Part shown: in pieces, positions 1 through 8,711 of the stretch
How the letters are laid out: each line of letters starts with the position of its first letter
Numbering within the stretch: position 1 is the first letter of the stretch
Source: Gallibacter sp963558965
GTDB taxonomy: Bacteria; Bacillota; Clostridia; Peptostreptococcales; Anaerovoracaceae
Reading direction: 5' to 3'
DNA: 37,133 nucleotides
NCBI GenBank assembly: GCA_963558965.1
Contig: CAUWIT010000018.1
Location: 1 to 37,133 of the forward strand
The notes under the pieces: generated by a model
Told to the model about the DNA's origin: nothing
What the model saw: only the letters and a program-made list of their open reading frames with translations
Databases searched by the model: none
Made by a program: the position numbers and the translations under genes

Positions 1-121
1 TGAAATGATTGGGCTTGAAAGATTGGTGTGTGAAGAGCAAGTGTCAAACTCCCGTTTGATGTTATTGCAACATCCTAAACAAACCCTCCCACTTTTCCAA
101 AATTTCTTCCCTAATTGCATA
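1..121. other. Left edge, no confident gene
   Basis: No recognisable gene. One plus-strand frame is open from base 2 to a TAA at 152-154 (50 codons), but it has no recognisable motif and runs into the ychF promoter. It may be the tail of an upstream gene or chance. Two small adjoining hairpins are visible: TCAAAC/GTTTGA with a TCCC loop at 44-59, and GATGTT/AACATC at 58-74. They overlap by two bases, so only one can form fully at a time. Confidence 0.3.
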
Positions 122-150
122 TTAACAAAGCCACACCAATATGGTATAAT
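122..150 (+). promoter_or_regulatory. Sigma-A-type promoter of ychF
   Basis: TTAACA at 122-127, a 17-bp spacer and a perfect TATAAT at 145-150. The bases before the -10 read TGG, giving an extended -10 (TGnTATAAT). The inferred start near 157 leaves a leader of about 130 nt before ychF, in which I see no known riboswitch. Confidence 0.75.
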
Positions 151-289
151 ATAAGGCACTGTATTATGCTTGCGGGCAAATATACAGCAAGATATGGGAA
201 AAATATCAAAGAAATAATCATATTAGATAGACAAAAGGAAACGAAAATAATTTAGAAACTTCAATGATTTATAGGAGGAAATACAAACA

Positions 290-1384
290 ATGAAACTAGG
301 GATTGTAGGGTTACCTAACGTAGGTAAAAGTACATTATTCAATGCTATTACAAAAGCAGGAGCCGAATCAGCAAACTATCCATTTTGCACTATAGAGCCA
401 AATGTTGGTGTAGTTGCAGTGCCAGACGAAAGACTAGATGTACTATGCAAGATGTATAACTCAAGAAAAGTAGTACCAACAGCTATCGAGTTTTACGATA
501 TCGCAGGTTTGGTAAAAGGTGCTTCAAGAGGCGAAGGACTTGGAAATAAATTTTTAGGACATATTAGAGAAGTTGAAGCTATCGTACATGTAGTAAGATG
601 CTTCGAGGATCCAAATGTTGTTCATGTAGATGGACAGGTAAATCCATTAAACGATATTGAAACAATCAATATGGAATTAATCTTCTCAGATATGGAATTG
701 CTAGAAAGAAGAATTCAAAAGACTACTAAAAATCTAAAAGGTGATAAGTCATTACAAAAGGAATTAGATCTTTTAAATGAAATTTATGGATTTTTAGAAA
801 CAGGCAAATCAGCTAGAGCTATGGAGCTAGATGAAGACCAGTACGAATATGTTAAGTCTCTTGATTTACTTTCATTTAAGCCTGTTATCTACGCTGCAAA
901 TGTTTCAGAAGAGGAAGCAGGCAGCGATGTTGACAATGATATGGTTAAAGCAGTTAGAGAATTTGCAGCAACTGAAAGTTCTGATGTTATCGTTATTTGT
1001 GCAAAAATTGAAGAGGAAATTTCTCAGCTTGACGATGACGAAAAGGCTATGTTCCTTGAGGAACTAGGTATTGAAGAGTCTGGTCTTGACAAACTTGTTA
1101 AGGCATCTTACCATCTGTTAAATCTAATTTCATATTTGACAGCTGGGGAACAGGAAGTAAGAGCTTGGACTATTATCAATGGAACAAAAGCACCGCAAGC
1201 TGCTGGTAAGATTCATTCTGACTTCGAAAGAGGATTTATCAGAGCCGAAACTATTGCTTACGATAAGCTAATTGAATGCGGCGGCAATCTTGCTACTGCT
1301 AAAGAAAAAGGTCTTGTAAGATCTGAAGGTAAGGATTATGTAGTTAAAGACGGGGATGTTATGAACTTCCTATTTAATGTTTAA
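290..1384 (+). CDS. ychF: Redox-regulated ATPase YchF (OBG family)
   Basis: Universally conserved P-loop NTPase of the Obg/YchF group. The family binds ribosomes and prefers ATP over GTP; its exact role (translation and stress signalling) is not settled. Seen in the 364-residue protein: the P-loop at residues 7-15 (GLPNVGKST), the switch II region DIAGLVKGAS from residue 70, and NVSE at 204-207 in place of the NKxD guanine-specificity motif, which is the YchF hallmark. A TGS domain fills the last 80 or so residues. Full family length (about 365). The start is set by a strong GGAGG site 10 bases upstream. Monocistronic: own promoter, and a terminator shared with the convergent sfsA. Confidence 0.97.
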   Translation: MKLGIVGLPNVGKSTLFNAITKAGAESANYPFCTIEPNVGVVAVPDERLDVLCKMYNSRKVVPTAIEFYDIAGLVKGASRGEGLGNKFLGHIREVEAIVHVVRCFEDPNVVHVDGQVNPLNDIETINMELIFSDMELLERRIQKTTKNLKGDKSLQKELDLLNEIYGFLETGKSARAMELDEDQYEYVKSLDLLSFKPVIYAANVSEEEAGSDVDNDMVKAVREFAATESSDVIVICAKIEEEISQLDDDEKAMFLEELGIEESGLDKLVKASYHLLNLISYLTAGEQEVRAWTIINGTKAPQAAGKIHSDFERGFIRAETIAYDKLIECGGNLATAKEKGLVRSEGKDYVVKDGDVMNFLFNV

Positions 1385-1416
1385 TATTAATTTAGCTAGA
1401 ATCGCCATAAACGTTA

Positions 1417-1461
1417 AAACCACTCATTCCAATTTGATTTATTGGTTTGAGTGGTTTTTTT
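1417..1461. terminator. Bidirectional terminator between ychF and sfsA
   Basis: Inverted repeat AAACCACTCA (1417-1426) with TGAGTGGTTT (1448-1457), with an inner CCAAT/ATTGG extension and a run of seven Ts on the plus strand. The other strand ends in a shorter T run (TTTT), so it probably also serves the convergent sfsA, whose stop codon is at 1465. Confidence 0.85.
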
Positions 1462-1464
1462 ATA

Positions 1465-2193
1465 TTAGAAATTTGATGGTTCTAGGTCAATCCTAATTTC
1501 TTCACCACCATTGAGGATTAGGCTATCTTCACCAACTTTACATTGGCGGGCTAGGATATGAACTCCAGAGGCTTTAGCTTTTAAAAGGGCCTCTCCAAAC
1601 TCTGGGTGAGTCTTATAATTTGGTGTAAAAACATCCATGCCTTCCATTTGGATAACAAACAAAATATAGGCATTGTAGCCATTTTCTCTTGCAGCAATCA
1701 GCTCATTGATGTGTTTTACGCCACGTTGGGTAGGGGCATCGGGAAACATGGCAATACCGCTGCTCTCCAAAGTAACACCCTTAACCTCCATAAAAGCCAT
1801 TCCGCCAGAAGCATCTTCCAAATAGAAATCAAATCTAGAATTTCCAAATGTTTTTTCACCTTTGACCAAAGTTATTTTGTCCATATGGGGCAAGGTTAAA
1901 TCCCCAGACAAAAGTGCCTCATTAACCACCTTATTTGGCGCCTGACTATCCATATTTATAAGCAGGCCGTTTTCCTTTTTTACAACACCAATGAGGGAAT
2001 ACCTAAGTTTGCGCGTACCCATATTGCCAGCAAAATCCTGCAAAAATACAGTTGTGCCAGGCACCAACAACTCACGACAGCAACCGGTATTTTTCACATG
2101 GGCCTTTTGGACTTCACCATCAACCTCAACTAAGGCAACAAACCTGTTTGGCCTCTCTAAAAAAACGCCTTTCTTTATATTTTCATACTTCAT
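1465..2193 (-). CDS. sfsA: SfsA family DNA-binding / putative nuclease protein
   Basis: SfsA was named for stimulating maltose metabolism in E. coli. The family has an N-terminal OB-like fold and a PD-(D/E)XK-like C-terminal fold; its real biochemical role is uncertain. Seen: a 242-residue protein with the conserved blocks GCCRELLVPG, RFDFYLED followed by FMEVKGVTL (candidate acidic/lysine metal site), and APTQRGVKHINEL. I chose the ATG at 2193 because AAGGAGA sits 7 bases before it. A longer frame reaches an ATG at 2259, but it adds 22 non-conserved residues and would place that ribosome site inside the gene. It is convergent with ychF and divergent from mraZ. Confidence 0.93.
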   Translation of the reverse strand: MKYENIKKGVFLERPNRFVALVEVDGEVQKAHVKNTGCCRELLVPGTTVFLQDFAGNMGTRKLRYSLIGVVKKENGLLINMDSQAPNKVVNEALLSGDLTLPHMDKITLVKGEKTFGNSRFDFYLEDASGGMAFMEVKGVTLESSGIAMFPDAPTQRGVKHINELIAARENGYNAYILFVIQMEGMDVFTPNYKTHPEFGEALLKAKASGVHILARQCKVGEDSLILNGGEEIRIDLEPSNF

Positions 2194-2334
2194 CTTCAAT
2201 CTCCTTTTTACAAAAGTAATTATATATGGGAATGTCTCTGTTGCATAGAAAAAATTCATAATTAGCTTATGTTGTGTTTCGATGCAAGCTTAAGCACAAA
2301 ATATGGTACAGTGAATATTACCTATTTGTAGCAA

Positions 2335-2434
2335 GTGGAGTGGCGTGGTTTTAATATGAAGGCAAAACCCATTTTTAATGTAAAAATAATTGAAAAATGG
2401 AGTAAAGTGGAGTAAAATGGTTATACCAAAGTGG
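2335..2434 (+). promoter_or_regulatory. dcw cluster promoter overlaid by MraZ-type GTGG boxes
   Basis: A sigma-A-like promoter is visible: TTGAAA 2390-2395, 17-bp spacer, TAAAAT 2413-2418. Overlaid on it are TGG boxes at 10-bp spacing (ATGG 2397, GTGG 2407, ATGG 2417) and another GTGG at 2431. Upstream is a tighter block with GTGG at 2335, 2340 and 2345, spaced 5 bp. MraZ proteins are known to bind short direct repeats with a TGG core upstream of mraZ and repress the dcw cluster. The overlap with the promoter implies autorepression by occlusion (inference). Confidence 0.75.
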
Positions 2435-2482
2435 CGTAGTCTACTTAAAATTAAAAATAGCTAAAGAAAGGAGGCTCATCTC

Positions 2483-2914
2483 ATGTTTATGGGGACTTAC
2501 CAAAATTCTGTAGATGCTAAATATCGAATGATAGTTCCCGCAAAATTTAGAGAGGAGCTAGGGGATAAGGTTGTTTTTACTTTAGGTATAGACAAATGCC
2601 TGTATCTTTATTCTATGGAAGAATGGGGAAAGTTTGTTGAAAAGTTATCCATGCTACCTATTTCTGATACTAAGGCTCGTAAATTTTCAAGAAGTTTTAC
2701 AGCCAATGCAGAAGACTGTGAAGTGGATAAACAGGGCAGAGTTACTTTGCCTGCAAGTTTAAGAGACAAAGTTGATATTGTTAAGGAACTTACAACAGTT
2801 GGTTGCTTAAATCGTATAGAAGTTTGGAGTCGTGAAGTTTACGAATCCGACGAAGAAGATATTACTATGAGCAACGAAGAAGTATCAGAGGGAATGAAAG
2901 AATATGGAATTTAA
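2483..2914 (+). CDS. mraZ: Transcriptional regulator MraZ
   Basis: First gene of the dcw cluster. MraZ is a ring-forming DNA-binding protein with two SpoVT/AbrB-like swapped-hairpin domains that represses its own operon. Seen: 143 residues, with an N-terminal copy (MGTYQNSVDAKYRMIVPAKFR region, about residues 2-47) and a second copy (about 75-118, containing CEVDKQGRVTLPASLR). Usual family length. An AAGGAGG ribosome site lies 9 bases upstream of the ATG. The 3' end overlaps rsmH by 11 bases, suggesting translational coupling. The TGG-repeat region upstream is its likely operator. Confidence 0.96.
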   Translation: MFMGTYQNSVDAKYRMIVPAKFREELGDKVVFTLGIDKCLYLYSMEEWGKFVEKLSMLPISDTKARKFSRSFTANAEDCEVDKQGRVTLPASLRDKVDIVKELTTVGCLNRIEVWSREVYESDEEDITMSNEEVSEGMKEYGI

Positions 2915-3839
2915 ACACAAGTCAGTTCTATTAGATGAGTGTATCGAAAATTTAAATATAAAGCCTGATGGGATTTATGTTGATGGAACTTTAGGTGGTG
3001 GAGGTCACAGTTCTCACATTTGTGAACACTTAAGTGAACAAGGTACGCTTATTGGCATAGATAGAGATATAGATGCTTTAAATGCGGCATCTAAAAGATT
3101 GGAAAAATACAATTGTAAAAAAATATTTGTGCAGAGTAATTATTCGGATATTAAGAATATTTTAGAGGAGCAAGGCATAGATGGTATAGATGGAGCCTTG
3201 CTTGATTTAGGCGTTTCTTCTTTTCAGCTTGACAATGCTGAGAGAGGATTTTCATATATGCAAAAAGCGCCTCTTGATATGCGTATGAACAGGGATGATT
3301 CATTTACAGCTTACGATGTTGTAAACGATTACTCTGAAGCAGAGCTTGCTAATTTGATTAAAAAGTACGGTGAAGAAAGATGGGCAAAGCGTATTGCAAA
3401 GTTTATTTGCGATAGCCGTAAACAAAAACCCATTGAAAACACCGAAGAACTTGTTGAAATCATCAAGGCAGCCATTCCTGCTAAGGCTAGGAGAGAAGGG
3501 CCACATCCGGCCAAGAGAACTTTTCAGGCCATTAGGATTGAGGTCAACGATGAACTTGGTCAGCTAGAGCGAGCCATAGGAGATTTTTGTGATGTTTTAA
3601 ATCCAAAGGGCAGATTTTGCGTTATTAGTTTCCACAGCTTAGAAGACAGGATTGTTAAGGAAATTTTCAACGAGAGATTTGATCCATGTATATGTCCAAA
3701 GGAGTTTCCAGTTTGTGTATGTGGCAAAAAACCTGAGGTTAAAAAGATTACGAAAAAACCTATTGTTTCAAATGAGGAAGAATTAGAGGAAAACCCAAGG
3801 GCACGTAGTGCAAAATTAAGGGTTATAGAAAAAATATAA
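2904..3839 (+). CDS. rsmH: 16S rRNA (cytosine-1402-N4)-methyltransferase RsmH
   Basis: SAM-dependent N4 methylation of C1402 in the ribosomal P site (older name MraW). Seen: 311 residues, with the SAM-binding glycine-rich loop DGTLGGGGHSSHI near residues 28-40, the DLGVSSFQLD block, MRMN, and the C-terminal ISFHSLEDRIVK motif. A cysteine-rich stretch (CICPKEFPVCVCG) near residue 265-277 is common in Firmicutes homologues. Starts inside the mraZ 3' end and is followed 32 bases later by ftsL. Confidence 0.97.
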   Translation: MEFKHKSVLLDECIENLNIKPDGIYVDGTLGGGGHSSHICEHLSEQGTLIGIDRDIDALNAASKRLEKYNCKKIFVQSNYSDIKNILEEQGIDGIDGALLDLGVSSFQLDNAERGFSYMQKAPLDMRMNRDDSFTAYDVVNDYSEAELANLIKKYGEERWAKRIAKFICDSRKQKPIENTEELVEIIKAAIPAKARREGPHPAKRTFQAIRIEVNDELGQLERAIGDFCDVLNPKGRFCVISFHSLEDRIVKEIFNERFDPCICPKEFPVCVCGKKPEVKKITKKPIVSNEEELEENPRARSAKLRVIEKI

Positions 3840-3871
3840 GTATATAGGGAAAAAACGAAAAGGAGAGATAA

Positions 3872-4279
3872 ATGGCAGCACAAAGAGTATATACACCCGA
3901 ATATGCTCCGGTAAAAGAGTTAAAACTAAATCCAAAGCAAACAAATAAACCACTTTTAAATAAAAAAGCGAAAAAAAGAACAGTTATTGCAGTGTTTTTG
4001 CTAGGCATCATGCTTGTAGTTGCAGTTGTTGTAACAGCAGTTGCCGAGTCGCTTTCATATAGTAATAGTATTTTGCAAAACGAAAATGAAAAAATCGCTA
4101 GTGAAATCAAGGATATTGAAATTGAGATGCAAAGTGCAGTAAATATTGGCACTGTAGAAAAGAAAGCTACTAAAAGTTTAGGAATGGTCTATCCGGTTGG
4201 CTCACAGTATGTAAAAGTCAATACGGAAAAAAATGTAGACAATTTCGCCTCAGCTCTAAAAAAAGAAGCATTTAATTAG
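3872..4279 (+). CDS. ftsL: Cell division protein FtsL-like
   Basis: Small bitopic septum protein that partners DivIB and DivIC/FtsB in activating septal peptidoglycan synthesis. Seen: 135 residues with a basic cytoplasmic N-terminus, one transmembrane segment at about 37-58, then a heptad-like stretch (about 62-92) and a polar tail. FtsL sequences are poorly conserved, so the call rests on topology, length and position between rsmH and the class B PBP. A strong AAAAGGAGAG site precedes the ATG. Confidence 0.85.
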   Translation: MAAQRVYTPEYAPVKELKLNPKQTNKPLLNKKAKKRTVIAVFLLGIMLVVAVVVTAVAESLSYSNSILQNENEKIASEIKDIEIEMQSAVNIGTVEKKATKSLGMVYPVGSQYVKVNTEKNVDNFASALKKEAFN

Positions 4280-4300
4280 AAATTGTTTTTAGGAGAAGTG

Positions 4301-6331
4301 ATGAGGAAAGATAATAGAAAGTTAACTTTATTAAACAAAAAGAGGATGGCTATTGCATTTATTGCGTTTAGTGCTATCCTATTTTTGCTGTGCATAAGGA
4401 TTGGTTATGTGCAGATCGGTGGGCGTGTTGATGGAGAAGACCTTAAAAAAAGAGCTATCGCCCAGCAGACTAAAGATGAAATAGTAAAACCAGAGCGTGG
4501 AGAAATCCAGGACAGAAATGGAAATGAACTTGCTACAAACAGAGAAGGGTATTCAGTTTGGGTAAGACCTTACGATGCTAGAGTTGGAAAAACTGATGAT
4601 GATAAGGAAAAAGCTTTAAAGGAAACTGTTACTAAGCTGGCAAAAATTATAGATGTAGATGCAGATGAACTTGTTGAAACAGTATCTAAAACAGATAAGA
4701 CAAATATAAAGGTTTCAGATTTTGTTTCAAATAAAGTTGCAGAAAAAATAAGAAAAGCTGATTTGACAGGTGTGTCTTTAACTGAAGAAGTTCAAAGATA
4801 CTATCCTATGGGAAATTTCTTAGCCCATACACTTGGAAGTGTAACAAGCGATAATACTGGTCGTTCTGGTATTGAATATCAATACAACTCCTATTTGGCT
4901 GGAGTTAAAGGCAGATGGTTAAAGAGAACAGACAACAAAGGAAACACCCTAGCAGAAGGTACTGAAAAATATTATGAGCCTGAAGACGGTAGCGATGTTG
5001 TTTTAACTATTGACCAAACTATACAAAGCTACGTTGAAAAAAGCGTAAAAGCATCTTACAAAAAATATGATGCTGCTAGTGTAAGCTGTATAGTTATGGA
5101 AACAAAAACTGGAGAAATTTTGGCTATGGCTTCTGCGCCAAGTTTTGATCCAAATGATCCAGAAACACCATCTAGCAAATCAGAGCAAAAGAAATTAAGT
5201 AAGATGTCTTCTACTAAAAAGATGGAATACTTAAATCAGATGTGGAGAAATCCTTTAATCAGTAATATTTACGAGCCTGGCTCTACTGTTAAGCTGGTTA
5301 CAACAGCGGCAACACTAGAAGAAGGGCTAACAAGCAAGGATGATACATTTGTATGTAATGGCTCTTACACAGTAAGTGGAGTATCAGTAAAATGTTGGAG
5401 ATCATATCAGCCTCATGGTACAGAGACTCTTTACGAAGGGGTGCAAAACTCATGTAACCCTGTATTTATGCAGCTTGCATTGAGATTGGGAAAAGAGAAG
5501 TTTTATAACTATCTTGAAGCCTTCGGTCTATCTGAGGCGACTGGTATAGACTTCCCAGGTGAAGCATCACCGATTATAAAAAATCAAAAAACTGCAAGCA
5601 AGTTAGACCTTGCAATTATGGGCTTTGGACAGGTAAATGCTATGTCACCATTGCAAATCGTTACTGCTGTTTCTGCATTAGGTAACGAGGGCAATTTGAT
5701 GGAGCCTCATCTTGTTAAGGAAATCAAGGATGCTGATGGCAAAACAGTTGAAAAAGTTGAGCCTAAGATTGTTAGAAAAGCCGTTTCAAAATCTACAGCT
5801 AAAGAGATGTGCAAAGTTATGCAGCTAGTAGTAGATAAAGGCGGTGGGGAAAAAGCTAAAATACTAGGTTATCGTGTAGGCGGTAAAACTGGTAGTTCAC
5901 AGGTTGCAAGTGCAAGCGGCGGTTATACAGATCAGCTTGTGGCATCTTTTGTAGGAATGGCACCTATGGATGATCCAGACGTTACTATCCTTTATATCAT
6001 TGATAGGCCTGCAGGCAATCAGCGTGGTGGTACAATTGCAGCACCTGAAACAAAAACAGTTCTTGAAAAAATATTAAAATATAGAGAAATTAAACCTAAA
6101 TACACAAGTGAAGAAAAAGCAGAACTTGCAAAGGAAACAGATACAGTAAAAGTTCCAAAAGTCAAGGGTAAAAAACTTAGCGAAGCTAAGAAAATCCTAA
6201 AGAGCAGCGGACTTAAATACAAAATCTCACCGGAAACAGATAGTAAAAAAGATTTTGTTGTAAAAGATCAATATCCTGCTTCAGGAGAAGAAATACAGAA
6301 AAACGGTATTGTGTATTTGTATAGAGAATAA
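4301..6331 (+). CDS. Class B penicillin-binding protein (FtsI/PbpB/SpoVD-like), PASTA domain
   Basis: Septal transpeptidase that cross-links peptidoglycan and pairs with the SEDS protein FtsW. Seen in 676 residues: a membrane anchor at about 15-34, the PBP dimerisation domain, and the transpeptidase with SxxK (EPGSTVKL, Ser328 and Lys331), SCN at 384-386 and KTG at 529-531. A single C-terminal PASTA domain (about 612-676) ends the protein. I place the start at the ATG at 4301, 5 bases after AGGAG; an upstream TTG at 4283 would bury that site. Whether it is the vegetative PBP2B or sporulation SpoVD paralogue cannot be decided here, but being the only one in the cluster favours a division role. 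Confidence 0.93.
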   Translation: MRKDNRKLTLLNKKRMAIAFIAFSAILFLLCIRIGYVQIGGRVDGEDLKKRAIAQQTKDEIVKPERGEIQDRNGNELATNREGYSVWVRPYDARVGKTDDDKEKALKETVTKLAKIIDVDADELVETVSKTDKTNIKVSDFVSNKVAEKIRKADLTGVSLTEEVQRYYPMGNFLAHTLGSVTSDNTGRSGIEYQYNSYLAGVKGRWLKRTDNKGNTLAEGTEKYYEPEDGSDVVLTIDQTIQSYVEKSVKASYKKYDAASVSCIVMETKTGEILAMASAPSFDPNDPETPSSKSEQKKLSKMSSTKKMEYLNQMWRNPLISNIYEPGSTVKLVTTAATLEEGLTSKDDTFVCNGSYTVSGVSVKCWRSYQPHGTETLYEGVQNSCNPVFMQLALRLGKEKFYNYLEAFGLSEATGIDFPGEASPIIKNQKTASKLDLAIMGFGQVNAMSPLQIVTAVSALGNEGNLMEPHLVKEIKDADGKTVEKVEPKIVRKAVSKSTAKEMCKVMQLVVDKGGGEKAKILGYRVGGKTGSSQVASASGGYTDQLVASFVGMAPMDDPDVTILYIIDRPAGNQRGGTIAAPETKTVLEKILKYREIKPKYTSEEKAELAKETDTVKVPKVKGKKLSEAKKILKSSGLKYKISPETDSKKDFVVKDQYPASGEEIQKNGIVYLYRE

Positions 6332-6347
6332 AGGGAGAAAGATTTAA

Positions 6348-7709
6348 ATGATACCACTAAAAATCAGTGAAATAATTTCAGCTACAGGAGCAAAAATCTA
6401 TGGAGATATGACGGATGCTGTTGTTAAAAGTGTTTGTCAGGATTCTAGATTGGCAGTTTCTGAGTCTATGTTTTTTGCTATCAAAGGAGATGCCTTTGAT
6501 GGACATAATTTTGTTGCGTCGGCAATAGAAAAAGGATGCAATGCTATAGTCGTACAAAATACAGATTGTCTTAAAGGCGTAGACTTAAAAGATGTAAATG
6601 TTTTATTAGTAGATGATACAGTTAAGGCTTTACAGGATTTATCAAAAGCATATTTAAATAATCTAAATGTAAAAAAAGTTGCAGTAACTGGTAGTACTGG
6701 TAAAACATCAACTAGAGATATGATTTACTATGTGTGCAGTGAAAAATATAAGACACAAAAAAATCAGGGAAATTTTAATACTGTAGTTGGCGTGCCATTG
6801 ACAATACTTGAATTTGATAAGGACATAGAAGTTGCTGTTATCGAAATGGGTATGGACCACAAAGGTGAGATAGATACTATGGTGGATATTGTTAGACCTG
6901 ATATAGGTGTTATCACAAATATCGGTATATCTCATATGGAAAATTTCGAAAGTAGAGATGGCATCTTTGATGCAAAAATGGAAATTACAAACTACTTTGA
7001 TGAAAACAGCACTTTAATAGTAACTGAAAGTGAAAATTATTTAAACAGAGAAAATATAAACCTTGAAAACATAGGATACAATCTAGTTTTTACAGGTGAA
7101 GATAAAGATGATGAATTTTTTACATACGATATTGAACCTCAGGGAGATATGGGTGTAAAATTCAAAGTTAAACACGATGATGAAATTGGAGAGTTTTTCG
7201 TGCCAGTTCCAGGTAGACACAATGCGTTAAATGGAACCTTGGCAGTTGCAGTAGGTAAAAAACTTGGAGTTTCATTTGAGGAAGCAGCAAGAGGTCTTGC
7301 AAAAATAGAGTTAACAGGTAAGAGACTTTCTGTTAAAGAAAAAAATGGCATTAAAATTATTGATGATACTTACAATGCAAGTCCTGATTCTATGAAGGCT
7401 GCTTTAGATATTTTGTCTATAACAAAAGGCGAGCGTCATATTGCAGTGCTTGGAGATATGTTGGAGCTAGGCAAAGATGAGGTTAAATATCATCAGGAAA
7501 TCGGCGAAATAGCAAGAGAAAAAGCTGATATGGTTATTACTGTTGGCTCACTTGCAAAACATATTTCAGATGAAAATAATTTTAAAGATATAGGCGAATT
7601 TATTGAAAATATGGATAACATACTTAAATCTGGAGATGTAGTCTTATTTAAAGGATCCAGAGGTATGGCTTTAGATAAAGCAGTAGAAAAATTACTAGAC
7701 GAGTGTTAG
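6348..7709 (+). CDS. murF: UDP-MurNAc-tripeptide:D-Ala-D-Ala ligase MurF
   Basis: Last cytoplasmic Mur ligase: adds D-alanyl-D-alanine to the UDP-MurNAc-tripeptide using ATP. Seen: 453 residues, with an N-terminal UDP-substrate domain, the ATP loop VTGSTGKTSTRD near residue 113-124, the EMGMDHKGEI block, and a C-terminal ligase domain with DDTYNASPDSMKAAL and LGDMLELG. That pattern separates MurF from MurC, D and E. Usual length. Ribosome site GGGAGAAAG precedes the ATG; 16-base gaps on either side place it within the operon. Confidence 0.96.
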   Translation: MIPLKISEIISATGAKIYGDMTDAVVKSVCQDSRLAVSESMFFAIKGDAFDGHNFVASAIEKGCNAIVVQNTDCLKGVDLKDVNVLLVDDTVKALQDLSKAYLNNLNVKKVAVTGSTGKTSTRDMIYYVCSEKYKTQKNQGNFNTVVGVPLTILEFDKDIEVAVIEMGMDHKGEIDTMVDIVRPDIGVITNIGISHMENFESRDGIFDAKMEITNYFDENSTLIVTESENYLNRENINLENIGYNLVFTGEDKDDEFFTYDIEPQGDMGVKFKVKHDDEIGEFFVPVPGRHNALNGTLAVAVGKKLGVSFEEAARGLAKIELTGKRLSVKEKNGIKIIDDTYNASPDSMKAALDILSITKGERHIAVLGDMLELGKDEVKYHQEIGEIAREKADMVITVGSLAKHISDENNFKDIGEFIENMDNILKSGDVVLFKGSRGMALDKAVEKLLDEC

Positions 7710-7724
7710 GAAAAGGGGAAGAAG

Positions 7725-8699
7725 ATGAAAATTCAATTTGGTGATATTACATTGACAATTTTATTGGGATTTTTGCTTGGTTTTTTCTTTACAACAAAAG
7801 CTATTCCAATACTTCAAAATAAACAGATGGGACAAAATATAAGAGAAGAAGGTCCCGAATCTCATCAGAAAAAAGCTGGTACACCATCAATGGGTGGTGT
7901 TGCAATAGTGTTAGCTGTAGTTATAGCTTCACTAGTAGGCTCAGTTGGCAGAGGTGCATTTGTAAATACTATAGTTTGCTTAAGCGGATTTGTAGTATTT
8001 GGTGCAATCGGATTTTTCGATGATTATCTAAAAGTAATTAAAAAGCAAAATGAAGGTCTAAAAGCACATCAAAAGTTTGGCTTACAGCTGATTTTTGCAA
8101 TAGTTTTTGCAATATACATGGTTAAGTTTTCAGGGCTAGGCACTGAAGTATATATTCCATTTTTTAAAGTTTATGTAGATTTTGGTATCTGGTATGTACC
8201 ATTTGTAATTTTTGTTATTTTAGCTATGACAAATGGCGTAAATTTAACAGATGGTCTTGATGGACTTGCAAGTGGTGTAACTATGATAGTTTCACTTTAT
8301 ATGTGCTATGTTGCTGCTAAACTAGGAGTAGTTTCAAGTGAAATCTTCTTTGCAGCTCTAACAGGCGGATGTATTGGATTTTTACTACTTAACAAAAATC
8401 CAGCGAAAATTTTCATGGGCGATACTGGATCTTTAGCTATTGGCGGAGGTATAACTGTGGCGGCATTTTTAATGAAAATGGAATTTTTATTGCCGATTGC
8501 AGGTTTAATCTATGTACTAGAAACTTTGTCAGTAGTGCTACAAGTTGGATATTTTAAATTAACTAAAGGAAAAAGATTGTTTAGAATGGCACCTTTACAT
8601 CATCACTTTGAAGAAGGTGGCATGAAAGAAACTAAAGTTGTTGCAATGTTTTGGACTATTACACTTATTTGCAGCGTTTTAGCAATTTTCTTAGCATAG
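7725..8699 (+). CDS. mraY: Phospho-N-acetylmuramoyl-pentapeptide transferase MraY
   Basis: Integral membrane enzyme that transfers phospho-MurNAc-pentapeptide to undecaprenyl phosphate, forming lipid I. Seen: 324 residues with about ten hydrophobic segments and the family motifs in order: GTPSMGG, FFDDYLKV, NLTDGLDGLA (Mg-binding aspartates), FMGDTGS and the MAPLHHHFE histidine motif near the C-terminus. Full length. Followed by murD, whose ribosome site overlaps the mraY stop codon. Confidence 0.97.
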   Translation: MKIQFGDITLTILLGFLLGFFFTTKAIPILQNKQMGQNIREEGPESHQKKAGTPSMGGVAIVLAVVIASLVGSVGRGAFVNTIVCLSGFVVFGAIGFFDDYLKVIKKQNEGLKAHQKFGLQLIFAIVFAIYMVKFSGLGTEVYIPFFKVYVDFGIWYVPFVIFVILAMTNGVNLTDGLDGLASGVTMIVSLYMCYVAAKLGVVSSEIFFAALTGGCIGFLLLNKNPAKIFMGDTGSLAIGGGITVAAFLMKMEFLLPIAGLIYVLETLSVVLQVGYFKLTKGKRLFRMAPLHHHFEEGGMKETKVVAMFWTITLICSVLAIFLA

Positions 8700-8711
8700 G
8701 AGAGTTTGGAA

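Noticed and set aside
2..154. Open frame of 50 codons at the left edge
   Set aside because: No recognisable motif and it runs into the ychF -10 box; left as undecided and not called a gene.
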